64,000 nt of DNA from CAZFPT01 sp046541875 (GCA_046541875.1 JBKHCL010000004.1:1-64000), one strand, 5' to 3'; positions 18,197-28,376 are shown, numbered from the stretch's first letter. Notes: generated from the letters alone by a model not told the origin. Numbers and translations are program-made.

Positions 18197-18706
18197 CGCT
18201 TCGAACAGACTTACCCCCACACTTCTTCCCTGCATGCGTGAGGACGTCGCCCGGCTGCGAAGCGGGTACCCCGCACAGGCATGGGCGCATCGGCTCGCCG
18301 ACGTATCTCGTCCTGCAGGCCCGCAAATGCGGGCCAGCAGCCGCCTTACGCCGCTTTTCCCTATAAGATTATTCGGACCTTGGGCGAAAATGGGTTTGTT
18401 CGCGCGTGGCAATGGAGTCTACAATGGCAGCGGTGAAGAGGCTTCGGGCTTCACCGTTTCATACGGAGACCCGAACGGTACCTGTGCAGAAGTTCCGTTA
18501 CTTACCGGTTTCATTGGGTAATGAGCAGCCCAGCATTTTGGGCGAGGACCACCGGACAGCAAAGAAATGCGAGACTTTCGCGTCGATCACGAGCTTCCTT
18601 GGGTCGGTCAACGATCGTTCCTGCTAAACGCCGGATGCCTGGATCACGTCAACCAAGAGAGTCGGCAGGTTCTCCTGGCGTTTGAAGACATCACGGAGAC
18701 ATCACA
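18197..18706. other. 510-bp gap with one hairpin
   Basis: A perfect 7-bp hairpin, GGCCCGC-AAAT-GCGGGCC, lies at 18318-18335 and may end the pseudopilin transcript, though no T-run follows. The stretch at about 18360-18660 has mixed composition and several short inverted repeats. I see no coding potential, tRNA or riboswitch that I can name. A GGAG eight bases before 18707 serves the kinase gene. Confidence 0.5.
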
Positions 18707-21256
18707 ATGAGCGGATGTGCAGGGGAGAACACACGCTCCAATCCCGAGTCGATCCGTGCTGAAGCAATGGCTCGGCTGCGCCGACGACGAGAAAACCTCG
18801 ACTCAATGGATAGCTCGGACGTGTCCGAGCTGATCCATGAGCTGGAGGTTCGCCAGGTGGAACTGGAGGTGCAGAACGAGGAACTCCGCCGCGCCCACGA
18901 CCAGCTCGCCCAGGCCCGCAACCACTATCGCGACCTGTACGAATTCGCCCCGGTGGGCTACCTGACGGTCGATCAGGCCGGCGAGGTGCTCCGTGCGAAT
19001 CTCGCCGCGGCCCGACTGTGCGGCCGCGAGCGGTCCAGCATCATCGGAAAACGCCTGGAAAGGCTGGTTGCCCGCGACGATCGCGACGCCTGCTATGTTC
19101 TCCTGCGCGACGCCGGCAGCGACGAGCCCCGCTCGGGAGAGGTTCGCCTCGATCGGCCTGACGGAAAGGCGATGCGCGCCCGGATGGAAGTGGCTGTTCG
19201 CGACGACGAAACCACCGATGATATGTACCGCGTGACGCTTACGGACATCACCGCCCGCAGCCACGCTGAGCAGCAGTTGGCCCGCCAGCGGGAACTGCTG
19301 CAGCGCGTCGTGGATACCATCCCCATTCTGCTGGTGATGTGGGATCCCCGGATGGAGCGGTTTACGCTCAATCGCCATGCCACCGAGGTGCTTGGCTGGA
19401 CCAGCGAGGACGCCAACAACGGGGATTTCATGAAGAAGGTCTACCCCGACCCGGCCTATCGTGCCGAGGTGGAAAACTACATGGCTTCGCTCAGTTCCGA
19501 CTGGCGGGAACTCCGTACCACCGCCAGAAGCGGCGAGCAGGTTCCTATCGACTGGGCCAATGTCCGTCTTACCGATGATACGATGGTCGGCATCGGCGTG
19601 GACCTCCGCGAACGAAAGGCCGCCGAGCAGGCCATCCGACTCAGCGAGGAACGATACCGCCTTGCCGCCTGGGCAGCCCAACTCGGTGCCTACAGCCGAG
19701 ACCTGCAGACCGGCGAAGATTACTGGTCGCCCGAGTTCAAGAGAATCCTTGGTCTCCAGCCCGACGACGAGGTCGAGCTGAAAGACAGCATCCCGGCCTG
19801 CATCCATCCGGACGATCGCGAAAGAGTCCTCGACGAAGCACGCAATCGAAAGAACCATCGGGAAGAAGCTCGATTTACCACGGAACACCGTATCAACCGC
19901 CCGGATGGTCAACTGCGGTGGGTTCTCGTCCGCGGACTGATGGAATACGACGATGCCGGCCGACCTGCTCGCACCCACGGGTTCGCGATGGACATCACCG
20001 AACAGAAATGGGCGCAGCGAGCGCTGCGCGAGAGCGAGGAACGCTTCCGCGCCTTGGTGAGAAGCTCCGCCCAGACCGTCTGGGAAACCACCCCCGAGGG
20101 GCTGGTCATCAAGGACTCACCCTCCTGGCGGGAGTTCACCGGACAGCATCTGGAGGAATCGCTCGCCGAAGGTTGGGTCAATGCGATCCACCCGGCCGAC
20201 CGGGAGCACACGCTCGATGTGTGGAACAGCGCACTGGGCAGCGGTGAGCCCCTGGAGGTCGAATATCGCCTGCAGCGCCCGGACGGCACATACAGATGGA
20301 CGGTCGTTCGAGCGGCTCCCATTCATGGCGCGGATGGACAGATCGTCAAATGGGTGGGCATGAACGTGGACATCACCGATCGAAAGCAGACGGAACTGGC
20401 CTTGCGCGAAGCCCGCGAGGAGCTGGAGAAAACCGTTGACGAACGAACCGCCGAGCTGCGCCGGACCGTTCGCGAGATGGAAACCGCCGTCGCCCGACAG
20501 GAACTGGCTGAGCAGGTCCTTCGCGAACGCAACGAAGCCCTCTTCGAGCTCAACCGTGAGCTGGAAACGCGTGCCGACCAGCTCCAGTCGCTCACGCTGC
20601 AGTGTTCACTGGCCGAAGACCGCGAGCGCCATCGTCTCTCGGAGATCCTCCACGACGAACTGCAGCAGATGCTCGTAGCCGCCCAGTTCCAACTGGACGC
20701 CCTCGCCCCGCAGGCATCCGTGAAACATTCCGTGGCCAGGGGGTTCGAGGAGATCTCCTCGATTCTCTCCCAGGCCATCGCCCAGACGCGCGACCTGTCC
20801 CACCAGTTGCATCCGGTGGTCCTCCATCAGCGGGGCCTGATCGCCGCCCTGGAGTGGCTGGCCGAGGACATGCAGGAACGTCACAGCTTGGAGATCGATC
20901 TCTCGCTCGCCGAGGATGCCGCCCCTCGATGCGAGCAGCTCACCTCGTTTCTGTTCAAGGCGGCCCGTGAGTTGCTGTTCAACGTGGTCAAGCATTCCGG
21001 CGTTCGGCAGGCGTCGTTATCGCTGTGCAGGCAGGGCGAATACGTGGAATTGCAGGTCTCTGACAACGGCGACGGGTTCGATCCGCCCGAGATCGAGCTC
21101 GGTGGAAACGGGAGTGGTTTGGGTCTTCTGAGCATCCGTGAACGTGCCGAGTTCCTCGGCGGGACGGTGCACGTCGAGAGCATCAAAGGGGACGGCAGCC
21201 GATTCACGCTTCGCCTGCCGCGCGAAGAGGATACGGATTCCTCACTCGGGGCGTGA
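18707..21256 (+). CDS. Four-PAS HisKA_3 sensor kinase
   Basis: The 849-residue protein begins with a coiled coil (about 40-72), then four PAS/PAC units (about 76-185, 200-305, 318-435 and 446-560), a second coiled coil, and a NarX/DegS-type dimerisation domain with phospho-acceptor His649 in SEILHDELQQML. The C-terminal ATPase has DNGDGF and GLGLLSIRERAEFLGG. No membrane helix is present, so it senses a cytoplasmic signal through PAS. Such kinases usually pair with a LuxR-type response regulator, which is not in the window. Its last 15 bp overlap the opposite small gene. Confidence 0.9.
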   Translation: MSGCAGENTRSNPESIRAEAMARLRRRRENLDSMDSSDVSELIHELEVRQVELEVQNEELRRAHDQLAQARNHYRDLYEFAPVGYLTVDQAGEVLRANLAAARLCGRERSSIIGKRLERLVARDDRDACYVLLRDAGSDEPRSGEVRLDRPDGKAMRARMEVAVRDDETTDDMYRVTLTDITARSHAEQQLARQRELLQRVVDTIPILLVMWDPRMERFTLNRHATEVLGWTSEDANNGDFMKKVYPDPAYRAEVENYMASLSSDWRELRTTARSGEQVPIDWANVRLTDDTMVGIGVDLRERKAAEQAIRLSEERYRLAAWAAQLGAYSRDLQTGEDYWSPEFKRILGLQPDDEVELKDSIPACIHPDDRERVLDEARNRKNHREEARFTTEHRINRPDGQLRWVLVRGLMEYDDAGRPARTHGFAMDITEQKWAQRALRESEERFRALVRSSAQTVWETTPEGLVIKDSPSWREFTGQHLEESLAEGWVNAIHPADREHTLDVWNSALGSGEPLEVEYRLQRPDGTYRWTVVRAAPIHGADGQIVKWVGMNVDITDRKQTELALREAREELEKTVDERTAELRRTVREMETAVARQELAEQVLRERNEALFELNRELETRADQLQSLTLQCSLAEDRERHRLSEILHDELQQMLVAAQFQLDALAPQASVKHSVARGFEEISSILSQAIAQTRDLSHQLHPVVLHQRGLIAALEWLAEDMQERHSLEIDLSLAEDAAPRCEQLTSFLFKAARELLFNVVKHSGVRQASLSLCRQGEYVELQVSDNGDGFDPPEIELGGNGSGLGLLSIRERAEFLGGTVHVESIKGDGSRFTLRLPREEDTDSSLGA

Positions 21257-21532
21257 TCGTCCGGGGCTGTCGGCGTGGTCGGCGTGGCGCTCGGTTCGGG
21301 GCTGGGAGACATACGTTCCGCCCGGCGCGTGACGGATGTCCGACCAGGGCGCAAGATCCGGCTCGGACACGAGCGTACCATTCCGGGCGGCCTGGTAGCG
21401 GCTGCAGGAATGATAGTCCCCGTTGCAGTAGTGGTCCTCGATGCGCTCAGCCAGACTGTCGGAGATCTCCCCGGCGGCCTCGATGTATGTCGAGCAGGCG
21501 TGTTGTGTGCGATAGGGACATAATGCAGACAT
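21242..21532 (-). CDS. Small four-cysteine protein (copy 1)
   Basis: The 96-residue protein has the pattern C5-P-Y-x6-C13-x22-C36-x6-C43-x2-YQA and an unstructured polar tail. GGAG sits eight bases before the ATG. The spacing CNGDYHSCSRYQA matches CADRYMQCPVYQA in the protein at 49044-49223, so these are two members of one small family. Four conserved cysteines suggest a bound metal or iron-sulfur cluster, or disulfides; I cannot tell which. It converges on the kinase gene with a 15-bp overlap. Confidence 0.68.
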   Translation of the reverse strand: MSALCPYRTQHACSTYIEAAGEISDSLAERIEDHYCNGDYHSCSRYQAARNGTLVSEPDLAPWSDIRHAPGGTYVSQPRTERHADHADSPGRSRPE

Positions 21533-21562
21533 AGGGCGTACTCCAGAATGTGGATAGGTCTT

Positions 21563-21769
21563 CTATCGGCCGGTGCGGCGGGCCTGGCTGTCTCCGGTCG
21601 CGGTGAACTCGCCCGGCAGGTCCGGATGACTCGCCCGGAGATACCGCTCCGTTGCCAGCCGAAGGCGCGGATTTCCGGTAATTGCCCGGGTTTGTTCAGA
21701 ATCCGACGTGGCCTGGCAGATTACCGGCTGCATCGGTTGCGTGGGAGCGAAGCGAATAGGAGGCTGCAT
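21563..21769 (-). CDS. Small hypothetical protein
   Basis: A 68-residue frame starts at an ATG with AGGA six bases upstream and ends 30 bp before the four-cysteine gene, so the two could be one transcript. The product (MQPPIRFAPTQ at the start) has no recognisable motif. The call rests on the ribosome binding site and the neighbouring gene only. Confidence 0.4.
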   Translation of the reverse strand: MQPPIRFAPTQPMQPVICQATSDSEQTRAITGNPRLRLATERYLRASHPDLPGEFTATGDSQARRTGR

Positions 21770-21940
21770 GGTCGTCCTTTCCGAGGTCCGTTGGTCCTGT
21801 CGTGCCGGAACCTATTGTTGCACAGAATCGGAATCATGCAATCAGGGCGCCGCCCGGAATTACACGCAGCCGACCCCCCACGCGCAATGGGGGAACCCCC
21901 CACTCGGCAGGCTGAAATCACAACCGCTGCCGGCTGCGAA

Positions 21941-23779
21941 TTACGGTTTGGGTACCACGAGCGGGCCCAGTTGCACGTGGCGGGTAACCACCATCGAGCG
22001 AGAGACGTCCTTCCCGTCGGCGGTCTTCCACGACAGCGTGACCTTGCCTGCCCGGGGCAGGGCGAGTGTGGTCGGTTGGCCCGGACGCATCACGTGCATG
22101 CCCAGCAGGCGTTTCCCCATCGAGACGCTTACCGTCACCGGTTCGCTTGCGGGCGGGGGCGAGGTGGTCACGGCGAACCGCCGGAGGCGATCCGGCTCGG
22201 TCAGCGCCGCCCAGACGTTCCCGTCGGTATCCACGCCCAGCAGGTCCGGCGAGAGGTCGCCGTTGAGATCCGTCACCACGCCGGCTTGCTGCCCGCCGGT
22301 CAGGGCGTCGTAGGCGTCGTTGGATTCCTGCGATCGCGTCAGCGAGATCGCGATGGCAAAGCACCCGAATCCGCGGGCGTAGAACAGCCCCGGCGCCGCC
22401 TTGGCGGAAAACACCGCCACCGACTGCCTGCCGTCTCCGCGAAGGTCGGCAGGGCAGATACTCTCCACCGGCGTCTGCGTGTTTTCCGCACTCAGGGCCG
22501 CAGCCAGTTCGCCGGTTTCCTTCATCGCCGATTGCCATCGTCCCGCGCTGTCACGCGTCAGTCTCGTCACGCCGCCCTGCCCGGCCACCATCACGTCCAG
22601 TCGCCCGTCGGCGTCATAGTCGCCGCAGACGGTGTCCACAGGCCCGTTGACCACGGAGATTCGCTGGACCCTGGGTTTGGCGAACGCGCCGGGCGTGTCG
22701 GAGGCCTGGTAGAAAACCAGCCCCTTCTCAAACACGTGCAGGATGTCCGATCGGCCGTCCTGGTTCAGGTCGGCGACGACCGCTGCTCCGCCGGCGCCGA
22801 GCTGCTTCGCTTCGGGAGCGGCTGGAAGGCGTTCGACGGTCAGCCCGCCCTTGCCGTCGGGCGTGAGAATCACCACGTCCGCGTTGCGGGCGGCGACGAG
22901 TCTGCCGCCGAGAGAATGCAGCGAATTGCACTGCTGCAGCGCGACGCCGGCGGTCGGAGCGGCGAAGGTCCCGTCGGACTTGCGGAGCACCAGGCGAACC
23001 CGCTTGCCGTCCCACGAGGCGAGGTCGGCTTTGCCGTCGCCGTTGAAATCGCCGGCGGCCATCGCGCGCGACCGACTCGTCAGCCCCAGCGATTTCGTGA
23101 CGTCGGTTGGCATGGCGCCGTTCGCGCCGGGCCGGAAGACGCGGTCGCCGTCGTCATGGAGAATCACGATTCCATCGTTGGTCGGCAGTTGGCCGTGAAC
23201 TTTCCCGCTCAGCGTTGCCGGCTTGCTGCTTTTCGACCACGAGAGACCCGAGCGAACCGGGAACCGCGCCGACGGGCTGTCCTGGACGTACTGAACCGCC
23301 CGCAGGAGTTGGCTGGCCGAGCCGGCCCAGACCGTTTCCAGGTCGTCGGGATCCTCGACGATGTCCCACCGGTCCGGACCGGTGCGGATCAGTCCCACCC
23401 ACGTCGTTCCGATCTGCAGCGAGCCGACCACGTCGTCGTTCTCGTCCTTCTCCTTGCGGACGAACAGCACGCCGACCGCGGAGTTCGCGTCGTCCATCGC
23501 CGAGACCAGCTCCTCTTTGCCGATGTCCGATCGGCTGAAGTCCAGCACGAGCGTTCGCTTCTCGTTGCCCTTGGCGGGCTTCCCCGAGAGCGTCTTGACC
23601 ACGCGGGCTGTGAGCTTGCCGTTCGCCGGGGGCGAAACGCGCACCGAGAGGATCTCCGAACTGGCGTCGTGGAGGTCCACCACGGTGAAGTTCGGGTTCA
23701 CCAGCGCACGGGCGGGGACGACGGCCGAGAGAATCATGACGGCCGCCACGACAGCGGGTAGATGCACGGGAGTCTTCAT
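21941..23779 (-). CDS. Secreted FG-GAP/VCBS repeat protein
   Basis: The 612-residue protein has a signal peptide (about 1-25) and a set of FG-GAP-type calcium-binding repeats: GDFNGDGKADL, ADLNQDGRSDI, GDYDADGRLDV, ADLRGDGRQSV and TDLNGDLSPDL. These build an integrin-like beta-propeller on the outside of the cell. Such proteins bind ligands or serve as scaffolds; the N-terminal 150 residues are unassigned. The gene begins 6 bp after the GH123-like gene and is the last of a three-gene secreted operon. Confidence 0.8.
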   Translation of the reverse strand: MKTPVHLPAVVAAVMILSAVVPARALVNPNFTVVDLHDASSEILSVRVSPPANGKLTARVVKTLSGKPAKGNEKRTLVLDFSRSDIGKEELVSAMDDANSAVGVLFVRKEKDENDDVVGSLQIGTTWVGLIRTGPDRWDIVEDPDDLETVWAGSASQLLRAVQYVQDSPSARFPVRSGLSWSKSSKPATLSGKVHGQLPTNDGIVILHDDGDRVFRPGANGAMPTDVTKSLGLTSRSRAMAAGDFNGDGKADLASWDGKRVRLVLRKSDGTFAAPTAGVALQQCNSLHSLGGRLVAARNADVVILTPDGKGGLTVERLPAAPEAKQLGAGGAAVVADLNQDGRSDILHVFEKGLVFYQASDTPGAFAKPRVQRISVVNGPVDTVCGDYDADGRLDVMVAGQGGVTRLTRDSAGRWQSAMKETGELAAALSAENTQTPVESICPADLRGDGRQSVAVFSAKAAPGLFYARGFGCFAIAISLTRSQESNDAYDALTGGQQAGVVTDLNGDLSPDLLGVDTDGNVWAALTEPDRLRRFAVTTSPPPASEPVTVSVSMGKRLLGMHVMRPGQPTTLALPRAGKVTLSWKTADGKDVSRSMVVTRHVQLGPLVVPKP

Positions 23780-23785
23780 GCGAGG

Positions 23786-26323
23786 TTATTCTCCACTTGG
23801 CGGGTTGGTCCAGAGGTTCTCGCCCTTCTCTCCGTTCAGCTCGGCGGCCAGGGCGTACTCGGCTGCCGCCAGGGCGTACCAGTCCAGGCTGATGGTCGCC
23901 TGCGACAGGGCGTTTCCGACGATCCAGGAATCTTTCCGTCGGGCGCGAAGGGCTTCGATGCGGGCCTTCATCTTCGGTGACGTTCGCATCGCCCGGGCCA
24001 GTTGCACGGCCAGTTCGGTCTCCTGGAGACCTTCCAGGAACATCTGCCCGCGGGTGGTGATGACGGCTCCGTCGGGTCCGGGGCTGGTCAGCGACGGGCA
24101 GTGCCCGCGCCACAGCCAGCCTTCCTTCGGAGGCGAGCCGTATCGGCTTCGGAGTCGGCCTCGATGGTCGGTAATCGTCGGCCAGAAGTCCAACCCGATG
24201 CGTCCCAGCGTTCCGCCCCCGTCGCGATCTCCATAGAGCACGCCCCGGTACGACAGCGGGCTGGACTCGTAATGGATGGTCGTGCGCTCGGCCTGGGCGA
24301 TGAGATACTGCTGATCGGACTTCTCCACGTCGGGCCAGTCTCGGCTCAGTTCGGGCAGTCCGCCTCCGTTGGGGCCGATCTTGAAACCGACCTCCACGCC
24401 ACCGTGGGCGATGAATCGGCCGTTGACCGGTTTGGGCTCGCGGACCCAGTGGGCATATCCCTGCCAACGCATGGTGGGCTGGATCTTCTTGAAGAAGTCC
24501 ACCGCCGGTTGCAGCGGGCGCGAGTCGAACACCTCGCCCAGCAGGAAGTATTCGTCGTCGCAGCCGCGTTTCTTGAGGCGTGATCGAACGCCCTCGATCA
24601 TGGTTTTCCAGAAGTCCTCTCCCTGCCCCTTACCGTAGTGCGGGGCCTCCATGGGGCTGGTTTTGCCGGTCTTCGGGTCCAGCAGGGCGACCTTGATCGG
24701 GCCGACCTTCTTGTTCTTCATTCCGCGGAACCACGTGCGGCAGCCGTAACTGTGTTGCCAGACCAGCAGCGTGGTCACGGTGGGTTTGCCGAAGACCTTG
24801 ATATGCAGGTCGAGGTACTTCTCGAAGATCGAGTAGTCCGGCTCGTAGCCGTCGCCCTTGCGGACCCAGCGGATCATGGGGTGTTCGTGATGGAGGTAAT
24901 CTTCGAGGACCACCGGGACCAGCAGAACGTCGTTGCCGCTCTTGGCCATCGCCCGGAAGGAGTTCTCGATCAGCTTCCAGTGCGCGTCGGACCAGGGCTC
25001 GACCTTGTAGGTATCCAGAAGCGTCTCGGGCGACTGGTACATACTGATGCGCGTGGCGTTGTTCTTCGGGTCCGGAACGGTCCAGGGCGCCACGAGCACC
25101 TCCACCGGAACGGTCCAACGTTTCCCGCTCACCCGCAGGGTCAGCTTGCCGGTGTACCAACCCGGCGCCTGGTCGCGCGGGACGTCCACCAGCACCCACA
25201 CGGGCTGGACGGCATTGCCGTCGGCCGGCTGGGACGAAAGCCCGTTGCAGAACTCCTCGTAATGCGTCTGGTGGGCGTAGCGAACCCGCACGCTCTCTGC
25301 CGGCAGCGTGGCCTTGCCGTCGGTGTGTCGCAGCGGGCTGATCTCGGCGTGGAGACCCTTGAACGCCTTGGGGCCGCTGACCACGACCTGGTCGGAGCAT
25401 GTCCCGCCGCGCGGGGCGATGGTACGCATCGGTCGAAGCGGATCGAAGGGGTTGCCTCGCGTGATTCCCGCCGGCGTGACGGCCATCTTCCACCAGAGGA
25501 ACCCGTCGCGATAGGGACCGGGCTTGGTGGCGATGGTGTCCATCGCGGTGGCGTCGGAGACGGTAATGTCCTTCAGCGGGTCGGCGTAGCGGATCGCGCC
25601 GCGTCCGGTGGGGCTGGTGAGAACCGCCTTGCACAGCCCGGCCGTGGCCCAGGCGTCCCGGCTGTTGGTGCGCATGCCCTTGAGCGGGGCGGCGTGAATC
25701 TCCAGCGCCAGGATGTTTGTTCCGCGTCGAAGGGCGCTGGAGGGAATGCGAACGGTCGCCGAACGGATCCGCTTCTCGTAGCGGTCGCGGAACTTCTCAG
25801 CCGGGCGTGAAGTGCGACGAAGCTGATTGCCCTCCGGGTCGACGAACGCCTCGGGCGGATACGCGTCGGCCTGGCTGGCGGGGGTGAGTTCGCCCTTGCC
25901 CAGATGCTTGCGCGTGATCTCCCTGCCGTTGACGTAGACCACCACGCCGCCGCGGTATTCCATCGTCAGCGTCAGGTCCGTGAGCTTGCTCGGATCGGCC
26001 ACGCCAAACCGGGTTCGCAGGCAGAGCAGCGCGCGGGTGGGGCTCTGCTCCGAGCCGTACTCGCCGATGGCCTCGGACAGATCGCTGCTGTATCGCCCCC
26101 AGCCGCGGTCGTTGAACTCGGCTGTCTCCCACTTCGCCGGTGGGGCAGGGGTGTATCCTTCCGCCTCGACGCTGTGTTTTTTCAGTTTCGCGCATGTCAG
26201 GAACACGCGCCACGGGGCGCCCTCGGGCAGTACAACCGCCTCGGGCGAATCCCCCCGGGCGTGGGCAGGTCCCCATACACACGTAATGCACGTCAACAGA
26301 ACGATCAGTACACGGATTTTCAC
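23786..26323 (-). CDS. Secreted GH123-like/DUF4091-type protein
   Basis: The 845-residue protein has a signal peptide (about 1-23). A beta-sandwich region follows with a carbohydrate-module look (VVVYVNGREI, ILALEIHAAPL), then a central barrel-like region and a C-terminal helical part. The layout and sequences such as WYTGKLTLRVSGKRWTVPVEV followed by FRAMAKSGNDVLLVPV resemble GH123/DUF4091 glycosidases acting on amino sugars. A candidate acidic site is GEVFDSRP. Family membership is by pattern, so I am moderately sure. Its start overlaps the metallophosphoesterase stop by 4 bp. Confidence 0.6.
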   Translation of the reverse strand: MKIRVLIVLLTCITCVWGPAHARGDSPEAVVLPEGAPWRVFLTCAKLKKHSVEAEGYTPAPPAKWETAEFNDRGWGRYSSDLSEAIGEYGSEQSPTRALLCLRTRFGVADPSKLTDLTLTMEYRGGVVVYVNGREITRKHLGKGELTPASQADAYPPEAFVDPEGNQLRRTSRPAEKFRDRYEKRIRSATVRIPSSALRRGTNILALEIHAAPLKGMRTNSRDAWATAGLCKAVLTSPTGRGAIRYADPLKDITVSDATAMDTIATKPGPYRDGFLWWKMAVTPAGITRGNPFDPLRPMRTIAPRGGTCSDQVVVSGPKAFKGLHAEISPLRHTDGKATLPAESVRVRYAHQTHYEEFCNGLSSQPADGNAVQPVWVLVDVPRDQAPGWYTGKLTLRVSGKRWTVPVEVLVAPWTVPDPKNNATRISMYQSPETLLDTYKVEPWSDAHWKLIENSFRAMAKSGNDVLLVPVVLEDYLHHEHPMIRWVRKGDGYEPDYSIFEKYLDLHIKVFGKPTVTTLLVWQHSYGCRTWFRGMKNKKVGPIKVALLDPKTGKTSPMEAPHYGKGQGEDFWKTMIEGVRSRLKKRGCDDEYFLLGEVFDSRPLQPAVDFFKKIQPTMRWQGYAHWVREPKPVNGRFIAHGGVEVGFKIGPNGGGLPELSRDWPDVEKSDQQYLIAQAERTTIHYESSPLSYRGVLYGDRDGGGTLGRIGLDFWPTITDHRGRLRSRYGSPPKEGWLWRGHCPSLTSPGPDGAVITTRGQMFLEGLQETELAVQLARAMRTSPKMKARIEALRARRKDSWIVGNALSQATISLDWYALAAAEYALAAELNGEKGENLWTNPPSGE

Positions 26324-28278
26324 GAATCGGTCTCCTTCCTGCTGTTCGCGGACCAGGTCCGCTTGTCGATTTCTTCTCCCTCCGGCGTGAGCACGCGCAA
26401 CGTCGCTGCGTCCGGGGCGATGGTCAACAGTGAGAAGTGGTGCTCCGTCCCGAAGGCCTTCGAGTACGGATTCTGCTTGCGGGCGTCTTCGCGTTTGGGG
26501 TAGGTCCCCGCACCGCCGCCCCCCGTCACGATGGCCGAGAGCCCGCCGGGCAGCTCCGACCGCTCATAGCCATGGTCGTGCCCGCAGAACAGGCCCGCCA
26601 CGTCGTGCTTCTCCAGGATAGGCACGATGCGATTGCGTCCCTGGCGCGACGTCCACTCCAGCACACGTCCGTCGTGGGCGAGCTTGCCGTGATTCCGCGA
26701 GGAGTACGCCGGGTAATGACTCACCACAAACACCAGCGGTGTCTCGGCCTTGCTCAGCGTGCGTTCCAGCCACTTGCTCGACGGTTTGCCGGAGGAGAAA
26801 TCGCCCCCGCCGTCGATGCCCACCAGCAATCCGCCGCCAAGGAGTTGGCTCCAGTGCTCGCCGGGTTGACCGTCGCCGAAGAGTGTCTCCAGCAGCGGCG
26901 AGTAGCGGTCGTGATTGCCCGGGATCACCCGAAACGGAACCTCCGCCAGCAGCTTGGCCGCCGGCTGGAGGAACGTCTCCTGCCATTGTTGCTCGAGCAA
27001 CCCATCCACCACCAGGTCGCCGGCGATGATCACAAGGTCAGGCCGGCTCTTTTCCAGGGCGGCCGAGACGTCCTTCCACGCCTTGCCGGACTGCGGATCG
27101 CCCACGATGGCGACGGTGGTCGGCCGACCGGGAGCGGGCAGCGTTCGCAGCGTGGACCGTTGCGTCCGGCCTTTGCCCACCCTTACGCGATAGTCGTACT
27201 CGGTGGCGGGCTTGAGACCCTTGAGTTCCCAGCGATGGAGCACGCCGGAGGGAGATTCCAGCGTTCGCCCGTCGATGGTAAGCGTCGCGGGGACATTCGC
27301 GTCGGCGACGACGGCGAGGTGCAACGTATTCCCGCGGGCGGACAGAATCGGCCCCATGACGATACGGGCATCTTTCGGGCGCACGCCGAGCATTCGCAGC
27401 GTTCCGTCGTTCTTGTCGGCCACCATGCGGCGGGCTTGCCACAGCGGGATGCTTCGTTCGAGCACGTTCTCGCCGTCCTTGAGCAGGTCGGTGGATACTC
27501 CTCTCAGCCGCGGGCCGATCATGCCCGGCAGCGGGCGGGAGAGCGTCTTTCCGTTGAGCATTGCCTCGTCGCTGCCCTGCCCGACGACCGTGACCGACGC
27601 GAACCGGTTGGGGTCCTCGGCGGTGAAGCGGCAGCGTGTTTCCACGACCGGCTGGCCGACGGGCACCACGCGTCCTTGGAGGAACCATCGCTTCGCCCCG
27701 CTTGTGACGCGGGCGGCTACCACATGTGTGCCCTTGGTGAGGGTCACCTTGGCGCTGTGTTCTCCGGCGGCCTTGGCCTGGATGACCTTCCTGGAGTCCA
27801 CCCACACGGTGACCGGCCCGGCCGACTCGACGGCCAGCACGACCGTCTCGTCGCGTGCGGTTTCCATCGCTCCGAAGGTCCACGCCCATCGACCTTTCCA
27901 TGGGGCTCCGTGTCCGATGGTGAGGTCCAGCACGCTGCCGTTGTACAGCGGAAGGGTGGCCCGGCAGGCGCTGATGCCCCCCAGCGTCAGCGTGGTGGGC
28001 ACGTCGCTGAGCTGGGCCGGTGCGAGGGTCGCCACGGTGGCGGCGTTGGGTTCCCACGCCACGAAGGTCCGCCACTTTCCCGGCCAGGACGACGACGGGG
28101 CCGATACGTCGCACGACGCGACGGCTGCGGCGAGGGAAGGCTTCCAGTCGCCGAGATACGCCCCCGAGCGCACGCGAAACGTCCAATCGCTCTGGTTGGT
28201 CAGGTTCTTCAGGGGCTCACTCTCCGCCGTTGAGGCAATCAGCCCCAAGGTCAGGGCGGCGATTGCTATTCGTGTCAT
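26320..28278 (-). CDS. Secreted metallophosphoesterase
   Basis: The 652-residue exported protein carries a calcineurin-like phosphoesterase domain in its C-terminal half. The metal-binding motifs are VGDPQSG, IAGDLV, IPGNHDR, VSHYP and FCGHDHGYER, in the correct order. A fibronectin-III-like domain (HRWELKGLKPATEYDYRVRVG) lies just before it, as in purple acid phosphatases. The N-terminal 350 residues are beta-rich and unassigned. It is the first gene of the operon with the GH123-like and FG-GAP genes. A TATAAT lies on this strand about 100 bp upstream of the start. Confidence 0.85.
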   Translation of the reverse strand: MTRIAIAALTLGLIASTAESEPLKNLTNQSDWTFRVRSGAYLGDWKPSLAAAVASCDVSAPSSSWPGKWRTFVAWEPNAATVATLAPAQLSDVPTTLTLGGISACRATLPLYNGSVLDLTIGHGAPWKGRWAWTFGAMETARDETVVLAVESAGPVTVWVDSRKVIQAKAAGEHSAKVTLTKGTHVVAARVTSGAKRWFLQGRVVPVGQPVVETRCRFTAEDPNRFASVTVVGQGSDEAMLNGKTLSRPLPGMIGPRLRGVSTDLLKDGENVLERSIPLWQARRMVADKNDGTLRMLGVRPKDARIVMGPILSARGNTLHLAVVADANVPATLTIDGRTLESPSGVLHRWELKGLKPATEYDYRVRVGKGRTQRSTLRTLPAPGRPTTVAIVGDPQSGKAWKDVSAALEKSRPDLVIIAGDLVVDGLLEQQWQETFLQPAAKLLAEVPFRVIPGNHDRYSPLLETLFGDGQPGEHWSQLLGGGLLVGIDGGGDFSSGKPSSKWLERTLSKAETPLVFVVSHYPAYSSRNHGKLAHDGRVLEWTSRQGRNRIVPILEKHDVAGLFCGHDHGYERSELPGGLSAIVTGGGGAGTYPKREDARKQNPYSKAFGTEHHFSLLTIAPDAATLRVLTPEGEEIDKRTWSANSRKETDS

Positions 28279-28376
28279 CGGCTAGGCTCCGGTGAGGGCT
28301 CGCATCAAAGAACCGCCGGGGCGGGATGTTCGATTCACACCGGCCGGCAGGATGATCGGTTGCACTGTGTTTCCGC

